Shown piece after piece: positions 1 through 8,505 of a DNA stretch of 64,000 nucleotides. The stretch comes from Gemmatimonadota bacterium (GTDB lineage Bacteria > Gemmatimonadota > Gemmatimonadetes > Longimicrobiales > Gaopeijiaceae). The notes under the pieces were generated by a model. That model did not search any database. It worked only from the letters and a program-made list of their open reading frames with translations, and was not told where the DNA came from. How positions within the stretch are numbered: the first letter of the stretch is position 1; each line of letters starts with the position of its first letter. Made by a program: the position numbers and the translations under genes. The DNA lies in NCBI GenBank assembly GCA_022827345.1, contig JAJDTB010000062.1, positions 26,955-90,954 on the forward strand, read 5' to 3'.

Positions 1-194
1 GAGCGCTCTCCCAGATCGCCCTCGCCGATGTAGACGGGCACCCACTGTCCTAGCGGGTTCTGCCTCGCGTAGATGTAGTTGCCGTTCTGTCCGGTCTTCA
101 GTGAGGCCGGGAGCTTGTGGACGTAGTACTCGTACTCCACCCCACTCGCCCCCGGCCAAATGCAGGTCGGGGTCTTCGTTCTTTTGGCGTGCAT
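1..194 (-). CDS. small protein, possibly GIY-YIG-like (3' end outside window)
   Basis: A reading frame starts at the ATG at 194 and runs off the left edge, giving at least 64 residues. After a basic start it reads YYVHKLP and then a GNYIYARQ...WVPVYIGEGDLGER segment. This faintly resembles the GIY...YIG core of GIY-YIG nucleases, with NYIY and VYIG and a following Asp-Leu and Arg, but the match is only by eye. It begins 20 bp after the DUF3892-like gene on the same strand, so the two are probably co-transcribed. An internal GTG at 140 is an alternative start. Function is not established. Confidence 0.45.
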   Translation of the reverse strand, partial: MHAKRTKTPTCIWPGASGVEYEYYVHKLPASLKTGQNGNYIYARQNPLGQWVPVYIGEGDLGER

Positions 195-214
195 GTCGGT
201 TGGTCTGCTTCTGG

Positions 215-475
215 TTAGCAGTCGGGAAGTTCGTCCAGATTGTTGCTGGAAAGGGGATCTGGGTCCGTTCGCAGGTACTTCCCATTCGGCCCGGTCACTA
301 CGCGGACGTACAACCGTCCGCTCGTGCCGGTAACGTAGTACCTGTGAATGCCTGTTTCGATGTCTTGGATCGCCCCGGCCTTGGCTCGGGGAGACCAGTA
401 TTGACCGGGGTTACAAAGGGCCGTGATGTCGCCGTCGGCATCCTTGCGCGATCGGGTCACGTGTCGTTCTGCCAT
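215..475 (-). CDS. DUF3892-like small protein
   Basis: This is an 86-residue protein. It has the pattern of the DUF3892 family: an early D-G-D-I-T-A-L segment, a central I-x-x-I-E-x-G-x-x-x-Y-Y-V strand, a G-x-L-Y-V-R-V-V strand, and a C-terminal K-Y-L-R-T-D-P-D...N-N-L-D-x-L-P-x-C tail. The family is small and of unknown role, often found near mobile or defence genes. The start at 475 is fixed by a strong ribosome site, GAGGAGG, five bases upstream. The upstream stretch (about 500-530) carries short palindromic GTACG/CGTAC repeats that could be an operator. Its former upstream neighbours were probably immA and xre, now separated from it by the insertion sequence. Confidence 0.7.
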   Translation of the reverse strand: MAERHVTRSRKDADGDITALCNPGQYWSPRAKAGAIQDIETGIHRYYVTGTSGRLYVRVVTGPNGKYLRTDPDPLSSNNLDELPDC

Positions 476-546
476 GGGATCCCTCCTCGTCGGTTAGAGT
501 GTACGTACTGTACGCTAACACTGCGTACGATCTAGGTCAAGAAACA

Positions 547-572
547 GGCTCCTCGCCATGTAGAATGGGTAG
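547..572 (+). repeat. left inverted repeat of the ISL3-family element
   Basis: A 26-bp terminal repeat beginning GGCTCCTCGCC and ending GGGTAG. It matches the reverse complement of 1952-1977 at 21 positions, with all differences in the central nine bases. Confidence 0.85.
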
Positions 573-758
573 GCGCGGTAGCGCTCAGTCGAGGTGGGTA
601 GGAGGGAAGGGTCTTACGGGAGGGGGCGAGTTAAGCGGAGATTGGGGGGATGAGACCGGGCAGCGTTCCGGTCCCCGAGGGGAGCGTTGTTCGGCCCGGG
701 CTTCCAGGTTCTCCCGGGGGTCACTGGCCATGGGGACCGGGCGAGCGAGAAGAACGAG

Positions 759-1963
759 ATGCAGGGGACGGGACTCTTCGAGCAGGCGCTGGGGCTGGAA
801 CGGCCGTGGTATGTGGAGCGGACGGGGTTCGACGCCGGGCAGCGGCGGCTGGATCTCTACCTGAACTTCGAGATGGGGGGAACGTTCGCCTGTGGCGGGT
901 GTGGCGGGGAGGGATGTAAGGCGTACGACACGACGCCGAAGCAGTGTGGCGGCACCTGAACTTCTTCCAGCACCAGGTGTACCTGCACGCGCCGTCGCCG
1001 CGAGTGGAGTGCCCGGAGTGCGGGATTCGGCAGGCGCGGCTGCCGTGGGCACGTCCGCGAAGCGGCTTCGCCCTGTTCTTCGAGGCGCTCGCGCTGGCGA
1101 TGATGTCCGAGATGCGGGTCAAGGCGGTGGCGCGGATCGTCGGCGAGCATGACACCCGGCTGTGGCCGATCGCTAGGCACTACATGGGCGAGGCGAGGGC
1201 GGCGGCCGACCACTCGGGAGTCCGGGCTGTCGGCGTGGACGAGAAGGCGAGTCGCCGGGGCCACAGCTACGTGACGTTCTTCGCGGACCTGGACCAGCGG
1301 CGGCGGCTGTATGCGACCGAGGGGCGCAAATGGGGCGTACTGGGACAGTTCCAGGCCGACCTCGATGCCCACGGGGGTAGCGCGGACGGCATCGAGGAAC
1401 TGTGCATGGACATGTCGCCAGCGGACATCAAGGGGGCGCGGGAGTCGTTCCCAGACGCCGAGATCACTTTCGACCGTTTTCACGTCGTCAAGCTGCTGAA
1501 CGAGGCGGTCGAGAAGGTGCGGCGCACCGAAAAGAAGGAACGCCCGGAGCTGAAGCGGAGGCGGTCGCTGTGGAACCCCGACGGGCTCAGTCCTGCACAG
1601 CGGCAGCGCCTCGACGAACTGCTGGATCCGTCGCGGGATCGCGCTTGCCACGGCCCGGGCATATGAGCTCAAACTGTCGTTCCAGGAGTTCTGAAACTGG
1701 CCTGGCGGCATCTGGAGCGATGGTGCGCTCGCGCCGAGGAAAGCGGTCTTGCGCCGATGGCCACCGTCGCCGGGACGATCCGCGCACACTCAACCGACAT
1801 GCTCCGTTGGCTTCACTCCCGGATCAGCAATGGCATGCTGGAAGCCATGAACTCGCTCGTCCAGGCCGCCAAGGTTCGGGCGCGCGGCTACCGCACCACC
1901 GACAACTACATCACCATGGCCTACCTCGTCTGCGGCAAGCTCACTTTCAACCTACCCACTTGA
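759..1963 (+). pseudogene. ISL3-family transposase, frameshifted
   Basis: The transposase begins at the ATG at 759 and must change frame at least three times to read through: near 948 (after the zinc-finger-like CGGCGGEGC region), near 1640, and near 1685. Read this way it gives an intact ISL3 protein: a Cys-rich N-terminus, a second CPECG knuckle, the DDE domain beginning GVRAVGVDEKA, the D-R-F-H-V-V-K-L block, and a C-terminal SNGMLEAMNSLVQ...RARGYRT motif. All parts are present, so decay is recent, but no functional transposase can be made without frameshift correction. Confidence 0.85.
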
Positions 1964-1977
1964 AACGGCGAGGAGCC
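1952..1977 (-). repeat. right inverted repeat of the ISL3-family element
   Basis: A 26-bp terminal repeat, the inverted partner of 547-572. It overlaps the last codons of the transposase and ends 6 bp before the immA stop codon at 1984-1986. Confidence 0.85.
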
Positions 1978-1983
1978 AAAAAA

Positions 1984-2727
1984 TCAACCTCGAAGCTTGA
2001 GGCTGCCTTGGTCGAGCAGGTCCCGGTTCCGGATGAATCCGAGTTCCTCGAGCCGGTACAGAAGCGCCTGCCAACTGACATCGAATCTATTTGCCAGAGC
2101 CCGGACGATGTCCACGTCTTGGTCCTGCTTCGCGGCTTCACTGTACGAACCGGCGCCGACCGCGTTCAACGCGGCATGGAAAAGCGGCGCCAAGAAGTGA
2201 CGGGGCAGAAGCAAACAAGCCATGCATTGGTTGGCCTGGTACTCCCACCACTCCCCCGAATACCCCGAATACCCCGAACCAACCGTACTCTCCCGGCACA
2301 GAATGGCAGGTTTTTCGTCTTCGTGGTCCTCATCCGAAAGAAACAGCGACATCGTCTCCGTGTCAGCCTGGAAGAGCATCCGGTGGCAAGCGACGTGACC
2401 ACACTCATGTGCCAGGGTCGTACGGAATCTGCGGCGGGCAAGCGGGTCGGCCTCGGCCTCGTCCGCGAGTTCCCGCGAGATTTCGATCTGCGCGGAACCG
2501 TCCGCGCGAAACAAGGTCCGGCCCAGTACGCCATCCGGGAGGCTAACGTAATCTGCTTCAAGCTGGTAGGCAGCTAGGAGCACGCGGTCCACGTCCACGC
2601 CCGATCCGTCAACAAACACACCCGGACCCGCGCACAGCAGCAGGTCGTTCATCATCGTTTCGAACTCGTGAGGCTCAAAATAGTAGCGCTTGCCCCAAGG
2701 GCTCCTGTGGTCGCGAAAACTCCTCAC
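1984..2727 (-). CDS. ImmA/IrrE family metallopeptidase
   Basis: This is a 247-residue zinc peptidase of the M78 (ImmA/IrrE) type. The HECGH motif is at residues 107-111, followed by an E-Y-Q-A-N-Q-C-M-A-C-L-L-L-P block near 160-175 that matches the family's second glutamate and LLP helix. Family members typically cleave or inactivate a partner Xre repressor, often in mobile elements or stress responses. It starts with GTG directly after the TAG of the upstream xre gene, with an AAGGGGGG ribosome site, so the two are translationally linked. An ISL3-type insertion lies just past its stop codon, leaving the protein whole. Confidence 0.85.
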   Translation of the reverse strand: MRSFRDHRSPWGKRYYFEPHEFETMMNDLLLCAGPGVFVDGSGVDVDRVLLAAYQLEADYVSLPDGVLGRTLFRADGSAQIEISRELADEAEADPLARRRFRTTLAHECGHVACHRMLFQADTETMSLFLSDEDHEDEKPAILCRESTVGSGYSGYSGEWWEYQANQCMACLLLPRHFLAPLFHAALNAVGAGSYSEAAKQDQDVDIVRALANRFDVSWQALLYRLEELGFIRNRDLLDQGSLKLRG

Positions 2728-3090
2728 CTACCCCCCTTCACGACTCGAAATGTCTTCCCGATATCGCTTTAGCAATCTTCGGCCGGATACCCCCGAATCC
2801 TTCGCCTCTCGAAGGAGCTGGCGGACATGCCGGTCAGTGGTTACCCACTTATCCAAGTCTTCTTCGAGTTGGGGCTTGAGCAAGCGCAGGGATTCGTAAG
2901 TGCCCCCGACTTCGGAGAGGTGATCGGCCATGTTCCGAAGCACCGGGTCGGACGGCATGCGGCGGCCGTGCTCAATGTCCGATTGGTGTGACGCTGAAAC
3001 GCCAACCCGCCGGGCCATCTCACGAAGCGTGAGACCCGCTCGGAGCCGGAGTCGGCGGATAGTGTCGCCGAGTGAGATTCCCCTTGGCAT
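2728..3090 (-). CDS. Xre-family HTH regulator paired with ImmA
   Basis: A 120-residue protein with an N-terminal Cro/C1-type helix-turn-helix. The segment L-R-L-R-A-G-L-T-L-R-E-M-A-R-R-V-G-V-S is followed by S-x-x-S-D-I-E-H-G-R-R-M-P, about residues 12-46. The C-terminal half is helical and charged. The ATG at 3090 is preferred because AGGGGG lies five bases upstream; upstream starts at 3105 and 3159 would overlap the promoter. It is probably a repressor of its own operon and the target of the adjacent ImmA-type protease. Whether the pair controls a mobile element, a stress response or a toxin-like activity is not visible. Confidence 0.85.
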   Translation of the reverse strand: MPRGISLGDTIRRLRLRAGLTLREMARRVGVSASHQSDIEHGRRMPSDPVLRNMADHLSEVGGTYESLRLLKPQLEEDLDKWVTTDRHVRQLLREAKDSGVSGRRLLKRYREDISSREGG

Positions 3091-3106
3091 ATTGCCCCCT
3101 GGCATG

Positions 3107-3141
3107 TGGAGTAAGATTACATTCCAAACGGAAAGCGTCAA
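3107..3141 (-). promoter_or_regulatory. promoter/operator of the xre-immA operon
   Basis: On the minus strand TTGACG (3136-3141) is followed after 16 bases by TAATCT (3114-3119), a plausible sigma-70 promoter about 20 bases from the xre start codon. The -10 region lies inside an inverted repeat, GTAA-TC-TTAC, flanked by TGGA and TCCA (3107-3126). This is a natural autorepression site for the Xre protein. Confidence 0.5.
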
Positions 3142-3557
3142 CGCAGGTATCGGGGCCAAGCAGACTTGCCGTCATGACCTCTTTCCTATCTCCACGCCTG
3201 GAGCCGGAGAAATCGTGGCTTCCCAGGTGGTCCGGCGCGGAGTCTCCGTCGAGACCGGGAATAGGCACCCATAAGGTGCGAAAGACAGCGGCTCCGCCAC
3301 GGCCAGCGCAACGTGATGCCGACACGAAAGCCTGCCGATCTGGACGGCCTGTTGACTTCGAAAGCCGAATGCAGCCCGCGATGGGAGCGATTGTTCGTCG
3401 GTCGCCCTTGACTGGCGACGCGTCCCCCAAAGGATGCGGAACTCTCGACCCCGGAGCCCTGTCGCCAGTAGTGACGGCCGTTCGGTAGGTCAGCCCCTTT
3501 CCCTCGTGCGGGTGGTCCGGCCCCTAGCGAGTCCGCTAACCGACGTTAGCACCACCC
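3142..3557. other. intergenic region without recognisable gene
   Basis: About 415 bp between the xre promoter and the SDR stop codon. Short frames exist on both strands, but none has a plausible start, ribosome site or recognisable protein. It may mark the edge of the accessory segment 1-3141. Confidence 0.4.
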
Positions 3558-4337
3558 TCACACCAACGACCGCCCCTGCCCCCCATCCACCGCCACACAC
3601 GCCCCCGTGATCAAACTCGCCCGCTCCGACGCCAGGAACGCCACCACATCCCCCACCTCCCCACCCTTCCCAAACCGCCCTAGCGGCAAGTTCGCCCGCA
3701 CAAACGCCTTCATCCCGTCCGGGTCGGCCTTCACCCGCTTGTCCCAGCTGCCACCCGGAAACTGAATCGACCCCGGCGCCACGCAGTTCACGCGGATCGC
3801 GTCCTTCGCAAGCTCCAGCGCCATGATCCCGGCCGCCGAGATCAGCGCCGTCTTCGTCGTGTTGTAGATCGACAGCCCCGGGCCGCCCTTCTCCCGCCCA
3901 AACACCGACGACACGAACACGATCGACCCGCCGCCACCCTCGCGCATCAGCGGAATCGCCAGCCGCGCCGCCCGGAACCCGGACAGCACATTCAGCTGGA
4001 TGATGTCCAGCCAGTCCTCGTCGCTCGTCTCCTCGAAGCGGCCGCGGCGGTTGCCGCCGACATTGTTCACCAGTACGTCGAGCGCCCCGTACCGCTCCCG
4101 CACCGCGTCCACCAACTCAGCCGCGCCGCCCTCCTCGGCGATGTCGCACCGCACCGTAACCACCTCAGCGGCCCCCTCAGCCCGCAGCGTCTCGGCAGCC
4201 GCCGCCAGCCCCTCCTCCCCGCGCGCACAGATCGCCAGCCTCGCACCCTCCGCCGCCATCGCCCGCGCACTGTAGAACCCCAGGCCGCGGCTGCCCCCCG
4301 TGACAACCGCGACCTTCCCTTTCAGTCCCAGGTCCAT
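3558..4337 (-). CDS. SDR-family NAD(P)-dependent oxidoreductase
   Basis: This is a 259-residue short-chain dehydrogenase/reductase. The Rossmann glycine motif TGGSRGLG is at about residues 13-20. NNVGG (in place of the common NNAG) follows near residue 92, then the catalytic Ser in the FVSS strand, YNTTK (the Y-x-x-x-K pair), and a VAPGSI segment. The substrate cannot be told from sequence; related proteins reduce keto groups or oxidise alcohols in the cytoplasm. The ATG at 4337 is chosen because it lies 4 bp after the stop of the preceding large gene and starts the canonical LKGKVAVVTGG fold; an upstream in-frame start at 4373 would overlap that gene. Confidence 0.88.
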   Translation of the reverse strand: MDLGLKGKVAVVTGGSRGLGFYSARAMAAEGARLAICARGEEGLAAAAETLRAEGAAEVVTVRCDIAEEGGAAELVDAVRERYGALDVLVNNVGGNRRGRFEETSDEDWLDIIQLNVLSGFRAARLAIPLMREGGGGSIVFVSSVFGREKGGPGLSIYNTTKTALISAAGIMALELAKDAIRVNCVAPGSIQFPGGSWDKRVKADPDGMKAFVRANLPLGRFGKGGEVGDVVAFLASERASLITGACVAVDGGQGRSLV

Positions 4338-4341
4338 CGGC

Positions 4342-7300
4342 TCAGCCCCCGGATCCCGCGCCCACCGGCGCACCCGCGCCGCCGGCCGCGCCCGGCCCGT
4401 CGCCGTCGTCCGAGATATTCGCCCGCAGCAACCGCTCCAGCCGCGTCACGTGCTCCTCCAGCGCCGTATTCAGCTGGTCATACCGCACGATCGCGTCCTG
4501 CCCGGGTTCCTGATCCGCACGCGTCAAGTTGCTGTACAGGTACTGCAACTGGTCCACCAGCATCGGACGCGAGTACCGCCGCGGCGCCGTCACCAGCTCC
4601 CGCTCGATCGCCTCGATCTCGGCCGCGAGGTTCCCCCCGCCGCGCTCCCGCGCCTCGTTGATCCGATGCACCGCCAACCGCCCCTCGCTCAGCGCATCGC
4701 GCGCCTGCAGCGCCAGCTCCACCTGCCGCCGCACCACCGCCTCGCCGGTCCCCTCCGCCACCACACGCGGATCCAGCATCACCTCGAAGCTCCGGCTCGC
4801 GCTCCAGTCCCCGGCCGTCAGACGCGCCGTGTACGTCCCCGGCGGCACCATCGGCCCGCCGCGACCCGATCGGGCCGGGTTCGCATCCCACGGGCCCGGA
4901 TACGTCAGGTCCCACGTGAACCGGTGCGTCCCCGCGTCCGAAGGCAGGCGCGGCGTCCCGAACCGCTCCAGCTGCCACTCGCGCATGCCGGGCTCGGCCG
5001 GCACCGTGTACTCCCCGGGACCCTCGCTGGAAAACGAGCGCACGACCTCGCCGCTCGAGGCCACGATGTCGAGCGTGATCGGGCCCCGCGCCGCCGACGC
5101 CAGCATGTAGTCGATGTTGACGCCCGCCTGCGGATACTCGGGCTCGTGGGGGTCGCGCGGGCGGAAGCCGCCGAAGCCACCGCCGTAGCGCAACCGGTAG
5201 GGGTCGCGGATATCGAACAGGTGGGCGTCAGCGCCGGCTACACGGTCGCTGAGTTCGTGCAGCGGCGTGAGGTTGTCGAGGATCCAGAATCCCCGGCCCA
5301 TTGTCGACAACACCAGGTCTCCCTGCACGACCTTCATGTCCGTGATGGGCGTTGCCGGAAGGTTCAGCTGGAAGGGCTGCCACGCGCCGCCGTCGTCGAA
5401 CGAGACGAACATCCCGAACTCGGTGCCCAGGTAGAGCAGGCCCTCGCGGTCGGGATCCTCGCGCACGACGCGCACGGGATGGTTGTTCGGCACGCCGTTG
5501 TCGCCGGTGGTGATGCGGGTCCAGGTCGCGCCGTAGTCGTCGGTGCGGTAGGTGTGCGGGGTGAAGTCGCCCATCATGTAGCGGAGGATCGCGACGTAGG
5601 CCTTGGCCGGGTCGTGATGCGAGACCGCGATGGTCTGGACGCGGCCGTAGGGGCCGATGCCGGGGGGCGTCACGTCGGTCCAGTTGCGGCCGCCGTCGCG
5701 GGTGACGTGCACCGGTCCGTCGTTGGCGCCCGCCCAGATGACGCCGGGCTCCAGCACCGACTCCTGGATGTCGTAGAGGACCGAGAAGTGCTCCTCGCCG
5801 GTGACGTCGATGGTGATCGGCGTGCCCGACACGACCTGGGTCTCGGGGGTGAAGGCTGTGAGGTCGGGCGAGATGGTCTCCCAGTACTGCCCGCCGTTGG
5901 TGGTCACGTGCACGTACTGCGAGCCGTGGTAGACCTTGTTGGGATCGTGCGGCGAGACGTGGATGGGGACCACGCGCTGGAAGCGGTACTCGAGGTCGCG
6001 CGGGTTGTGCCCGTAGAGGTTGCCGAAGCCGACGTAGTACTGCGCCTCCTGCCCCGTGCGCCGGTTGTAGAGCCCGAAGCGGCCCTTGCAGTTGGCGTAG
6101 ACGATGTCCGGATCGCCGGGCTTGGGCACCACCGGACCGGTCTCGCAGCCCCCGTGGGCTTCCCAGGCCGACTGGGATCCGCCGGGCTCGGAGCGCTCGG
6201 GCAGGGCGGGCACCGAGATGGTCGAGTTGTCCTGCTGGCCGGCGTAGAGGCGGTAGGGGAAGTCGTCGGAGACGTCCACCTGGTAGAGTTCGGCGGTGGG
6301 CTGGTTGTACTGGGTGGACCAGGTCATGCCGCCGTCGAGCGACACGTTGGCGCCCCCGTCGTTCGACTGGATCAGGATGTTCGGGTTCTCCGGGTTGATC
6401 CACATGTCGTGGTTGTCGCCGTGCGGTGTCCGCTCGGAGATCCAGCTCACGCCCCCGTCGACGGACTTCCAGTGGCCCTCGGCCATCCCCCAGAGGATGT
6501 CGGGGTCGGTGGGGTGCCCCTCGAGGTTGTTGTAGTAGAAGGGCCGGTTGCGGATCGGCTGGAAGTCGGAGACCTGACGCCAGGAGGCGCCTCGGTCGTC
6601 GGAGCGGTAGACGCCGCCGGTGTCGGCGGGCGCCTCGATGAGCACGTACACCCGGTCGGGGTCGGCCGCGCTGACCGCGAGGTCGGACTTGCCGCGCAGG
6701 CCGGTGGGGAGGCCGGTGGTGGCCCGGTCCCAGTTGTCGCCGCCGTCGCGCGAAATGAAGACGCCGCCCTGCATGCCGCCCGAGATGATCGTCCAGGGCT
6801 TGCGCTCGGCCTGCCACATGCTGGCGTAGACGGTGCTCGGGTCGTCGGGCGCGAACTCGAGGTCGACCGCGCCGGTGCTGTCCGAGACGAAGAGGACGTT
6901 CTCCCAGCTCGCACCCCCGTCGCTGCTGCGGTACACGCCCCGCTCCGCGTTCGGCGCGAAGGGGTTGCCGATGGCCGCGACGTAGACGAGGTCGGGGTTG
7001 GTGGGGTGGATGAGGATCGCCCCTGAATTCCCGGTGGCCGCTAGCCCGACATGCTGCCAGGTGGCCCCCGCGTCGGTGGATTTGTAGACCCCGTCGCCGA
7101 TGATCACGTTGCTGCGCAGGCCGTCCGAGCCGGTCGACACGTAGACGATGTTCGGGTCGGAGTCGGCGACGCGGATGGCGCCGATCGAGCCCGTGCCGAT
7201 GTATCCGTCGGAGATGTTGTGCCAGCTGTGGCCGTTGTCGGTGGTCTTCCAGACGCCGCCGCCCGTCGCCCCCATGTAGAAGGTGGTGGGGTGGGCGACG

Positions 7301-7485
7301 TGGCCTGCGACGGCGGTGACGCGGCCGCCGCGCGAGGGGCCGACGTAGCGGTAGCGGAAGCTGCCGAAGAGGTCGTCGCTGTAGGCGGTGGCGCCGTTTT
7401 GGGCGGTGGCGGGGGTGGGTGGGAAGATGGCGGCGCCGGCGGCCGCGGCGATGACGAGGGTCGTGATGCCCAGGAGCCTTCTCAT
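4342..7485 (-). CDS. secreted Asp-box (BNR/VPS10-like) repeat protein
   Basis: A 1047-residue exported protein with a Sec signal ending near PATAQ (residue 29). About ten Asp-box motifs of the form S/T-x-D-x-G-x-x-W are visible (for example KTTDNGHSW, RSSDGGASW, VTRDGGRNW), spaced as in the ten-bladed VPS10/sortilin or sialidase-type propellers. The last quarter lacks Asp boxes and contains an Ig-like stretch (TVPAEPG...TYTARLTAG) followed by a helical tail. Such proteins are common in Gemmatimonadota and Acidobacteriota, usually named glycosyl hydrolase or VPS10 domain protein. Catalysis is not shown, and a binding or scaffold role is equally possible. The SDR gene follows 4 bp downstream. 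Confidence 0.85.
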   Translation of the reverse strand: MRRLLGITTLVIAAAAGAAIFPPTPATAQNGATAYSDDLFGSFRYRYVGPSRGGRVTAVAGHVAHPTTFYMGATGGGVWKTTDNGHSWHNISDGYIGTGSIGAIRVADSDPNIVYVSTGSDGLRSNVIIGDGVYKSTDAGATWQHVGLAATGNSGAILIHPTNPDLVYVAAIGNPFAPNAERGVYRSSDGGASWENVLFVSDSTGAVDLEFAPDDPSTVYASMWQAERKPWTIISGGMQGGVFISRDGGDNWDRATTGLPTGLRGKSDLAVSAADPDRVYVLIEAPADTGGVYRSDDRGASWRQVSDFQPIRNRPFYYNNLEGHPTDPDILWGMAEGHWKSVDGGVSWISERTPHGDNHDMWINPENPNILIQSNDGGANVSLDGGMTWSTQYNQPTAELYQVDVSDDFPYRLYAGQQDNSTISVPALPERSEPGGSQSAWEAHGGCETGPVVPKPGDPDIVYANCKGRFGLYNRRTGQEAQYYVGFGNLYGHNPRDLEYRFQRVVPIHVSPHDPNKVYHGSQYVHVTTNGGQYWETISPDLTAFTPETQVVSGTPITIDVTGEEHFSVLYDIQESVLEPGVIWAGANDGPVHVTRDGGRNWTDVTPPGIGPYGRVQTIAVSHHDPAKAYVAILRYMMGDFTPHTYRTDDYGATWTRITTGDNGVPNNHPVRVVREDPDREGLLYLGTEFGMFVSFDDGGAWQPFQLNLPATPITDMKVVQGDLVLSTMGRGFWILDNLTPLHELSDRVAGADAHLFDIRDPYRLRYGGGFGGFRPRDPHEPEYPQAGVNIDYMLASAARGPITLDIVASSGEVVRSFSSEGPGEYTVPAEPGMREWQLERFGTPRLPSDAGTHRFTWDLTYPGPWDANPARSGRGGPMVPPGTYTARLTAGDWSASRSFEVMLDPRVVAEGTGEAVVRRQVELALQARDALSEGRLAVHRINEARERGGGNLAAEIEAIERELVTAPRRYSRPMLVDQLQYLYSNLTRADQEPGQDAIVRYDQLNTALEEHVTRLERLLRANISDDGDGPGAAGGAGAPVGAGSGG

Positions 7486-7598
7486 GCAGGGTCTCTTTCG
7501 GGTTGGGGCGTGGTGTCTTGGTGCCTGTCTGCAAGCGACCGGACAGTTGCGTCCGGAGCCGGTTGAAAGTACCGCGCCGGGCGGGCCGGGTACAGCCG

Positions 7599-8186
7599 TC
7601 AGCGCCCGATCGGAATCCCGCGCAGCGCGATCCGCAGCACCGCGAGTTCGGCGTTCTCGCGCACCCGCCAGACGCCGTCCTCCAGCACGAGGGTCGTCGT
7701 GGGCGCGGCCTCGATGACGGTGCCCATGTGGTCGGTCGTCTCCCGGTAGACGACATGACGGATCGTGTCGCCCTCGGCGACCGTCCCCAGCACCCGGAAA
7801 TCAGTCATCACCTGCGACTCCATCAGCCCGCGGGCGTAGCGCGTCAGCCCCGTCATCGAGCGCTCGAAGACTTCGCGGGGCGACCAGCTCTCCCATTCCT
7901 CGAGCGAGGCGTCGTAGAGCTGGATCAGGATGCTGTCGCCCCGAAGGCTCTCGACGAGCTGCCGCGAGATGAGGTGGAACTCCGCCAGCGCCTCCGTGTG
8001 CATTTGCTCTGAGACCTGTGCCCAGCGCAGCCGGCTGAGCCCGTCGAAGAACGCCTGGGCGGCTTCCTCGGGGGTGGCCTGGGCGGCGGCGGGGTGCGGA
8101 ATCGCGGCCGGAGTCAATGACGCGGCCACGGCAAGTAACACGGCCAGGACCCGGCGCATGGGCAGCGCGGCGCGCGGACTAGTCAC
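7599..8186 (-). CDS. secreted protein of unknown function
   Basis: A protein of about 195 residues with a signal peptide (hydrophobic run LAVLLAVAASL, AQA at the likely cleavage point). A mostly helical domain follows, then a strand-rich end (VLGTVAEGDTIRHVVYRE...TTTLVLEDGVWRV). The overall look recalls the cystatin-like/NTF2-like lumazine-binding folds of exported proteins, but no specific family can be named. Two starts are possible. The GTG at 8186 overlaps the MazF stop by 8 bp; the ATG at 8159 begins exactly at the basic signal-peptide head. It is either coupled to the toxin genes or a separate gene. Confidence 0.65.
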   Translation of the reverse strand: MTSPRAALPMRRVLAVLLAVAASLTPAAIPHPAAAQATPEEAAQAFFDGLSRLRWAQVSEQMHTEALAEFHLISRQLVESLRGDSILIQLYDASLEEWESWSPREVFERSMTGLTRYARGLMESQVMTDFRVLGTVAEGDTIRHVVYRETTDHMGTVIEAAPTTTLVLEDGVWRVRENAELAVLRIALRGIPIGR

Positions 8187-8505
8187 ATCCCGTGGCGATT
8201 ATGAGTGCACGGCATACTTCCGCCATCCTGGCCTCGCCAAGTGACCCCACATAGTGGGTGAGCAGCCGCTGCTCGACGGTCTGAACCCAATCCAGGTTCA
8301 CCACGGAGTCGTGCTTCAGGCCTTCGTCCACTCCAACCGGTACTTCGCTTGGCAGCCCGCGGATGTGGGATGTCACCGGCGCGACCACGGCAGTCCGCAA
8401 CAGCGGGAGCACGGATTGCCGGGTCAGGATCACTACCGGGCGCCTCTTGTCCGGGGGGTTGAAGGTGTACAGCCAGATTTCTCCCCGTTGTGGGCGTCCG
8501 GTCAT
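8179..8505 (-). CDS. mazF: MazF/PemK-family endoribonuclease toxin
   Basis: A 108-residue protein with the PemK/MazF fold signature: an N-terminal R-G-E-I-W-L-Y strand, the P-D-K-R-R-P-V-V-I-L-T-R loop carrying the catalytic arginine region, a VVAPVTSHIRGLPSEVPV segment with the conserved T/S and P, and a central HDSVVNLDWVQTV block. Members cleave mRNA at short sites and are neutralised by the upstream antitoxin. The start at 8505 overlaps the antitoxin stop in an ATGA arrangement, so translation is coupled. An ATG or GTG further upstream would run into the antitoxin gene. All expected fold elements are present, so the toxin is probably intact. Confidence 0.88.
   Translation of the reverse strand: MTGRPQRGEIWLYTFNPPDKRRPVVILTRQSVLPLLRTAVVAPVTSHIRGLPSEVPVGVDEGLKHDSVVNLDWVQTVEQRLLTHYVGSLGEARMAEVCRALIIATGCD

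Larger units (their letters stand above)
547..1977. mobile_element. ISL3-family insertion sequence, degenerate
   Basis: The element is 1431 bp long and bounded by imperfect 26-bp inverted repeats (547-572 and 1952-1977, 21 of 26 matching). The outer 11 bases, GGCTCCTCGCC, are identical on both sides. Inside lies one transposase gene broken by several frameshifts. Size, repeat length and transposase type fit the ISL3 family. The 8-bp flanks (539-546 and 1978-1985) are similar A-rich sequences but not identical, so no clean target duplication remains. It sits 7 bp beyond the immA stop codon and probably split a former operon. Confidence 0.85.

Noticed and set aside
1666..1700. In-frame TGA in the ISL3 transposase as a further selenocysteine codon
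   Set aside because: The transposase also needs frame changes here, the site is not a family Cys, and the TGA is explained by frameshift decay.
539..1985. Target-site duplication of the ISL3 element
   Set aside because: The 8-bp flanks are both A-rich but differ at several positions, so a duplication cannot be claimed.
3142..3557. Short frames in the intergenic region as genes
   Set aside because: None has a ribosome site, recognisable domain or plausible start.
4300..7026. A 908-codon open frame on the plus strand opposite the Asp-box protein
   Set aside because: It is a GC-rich shadow of the minus-strand gene: its translation is low-complexity Arg/Val/Gly-rich with no motif, while the minus frame has a signal peptide and ten Asp boxes.
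5228..7756. A long Arg/Pro-rich frame on the minus strand in another phase of the same gene
   Set aside because: Composition is typical of an out-of-phase GC-rich frame, and no domain or ribosome site supports it.
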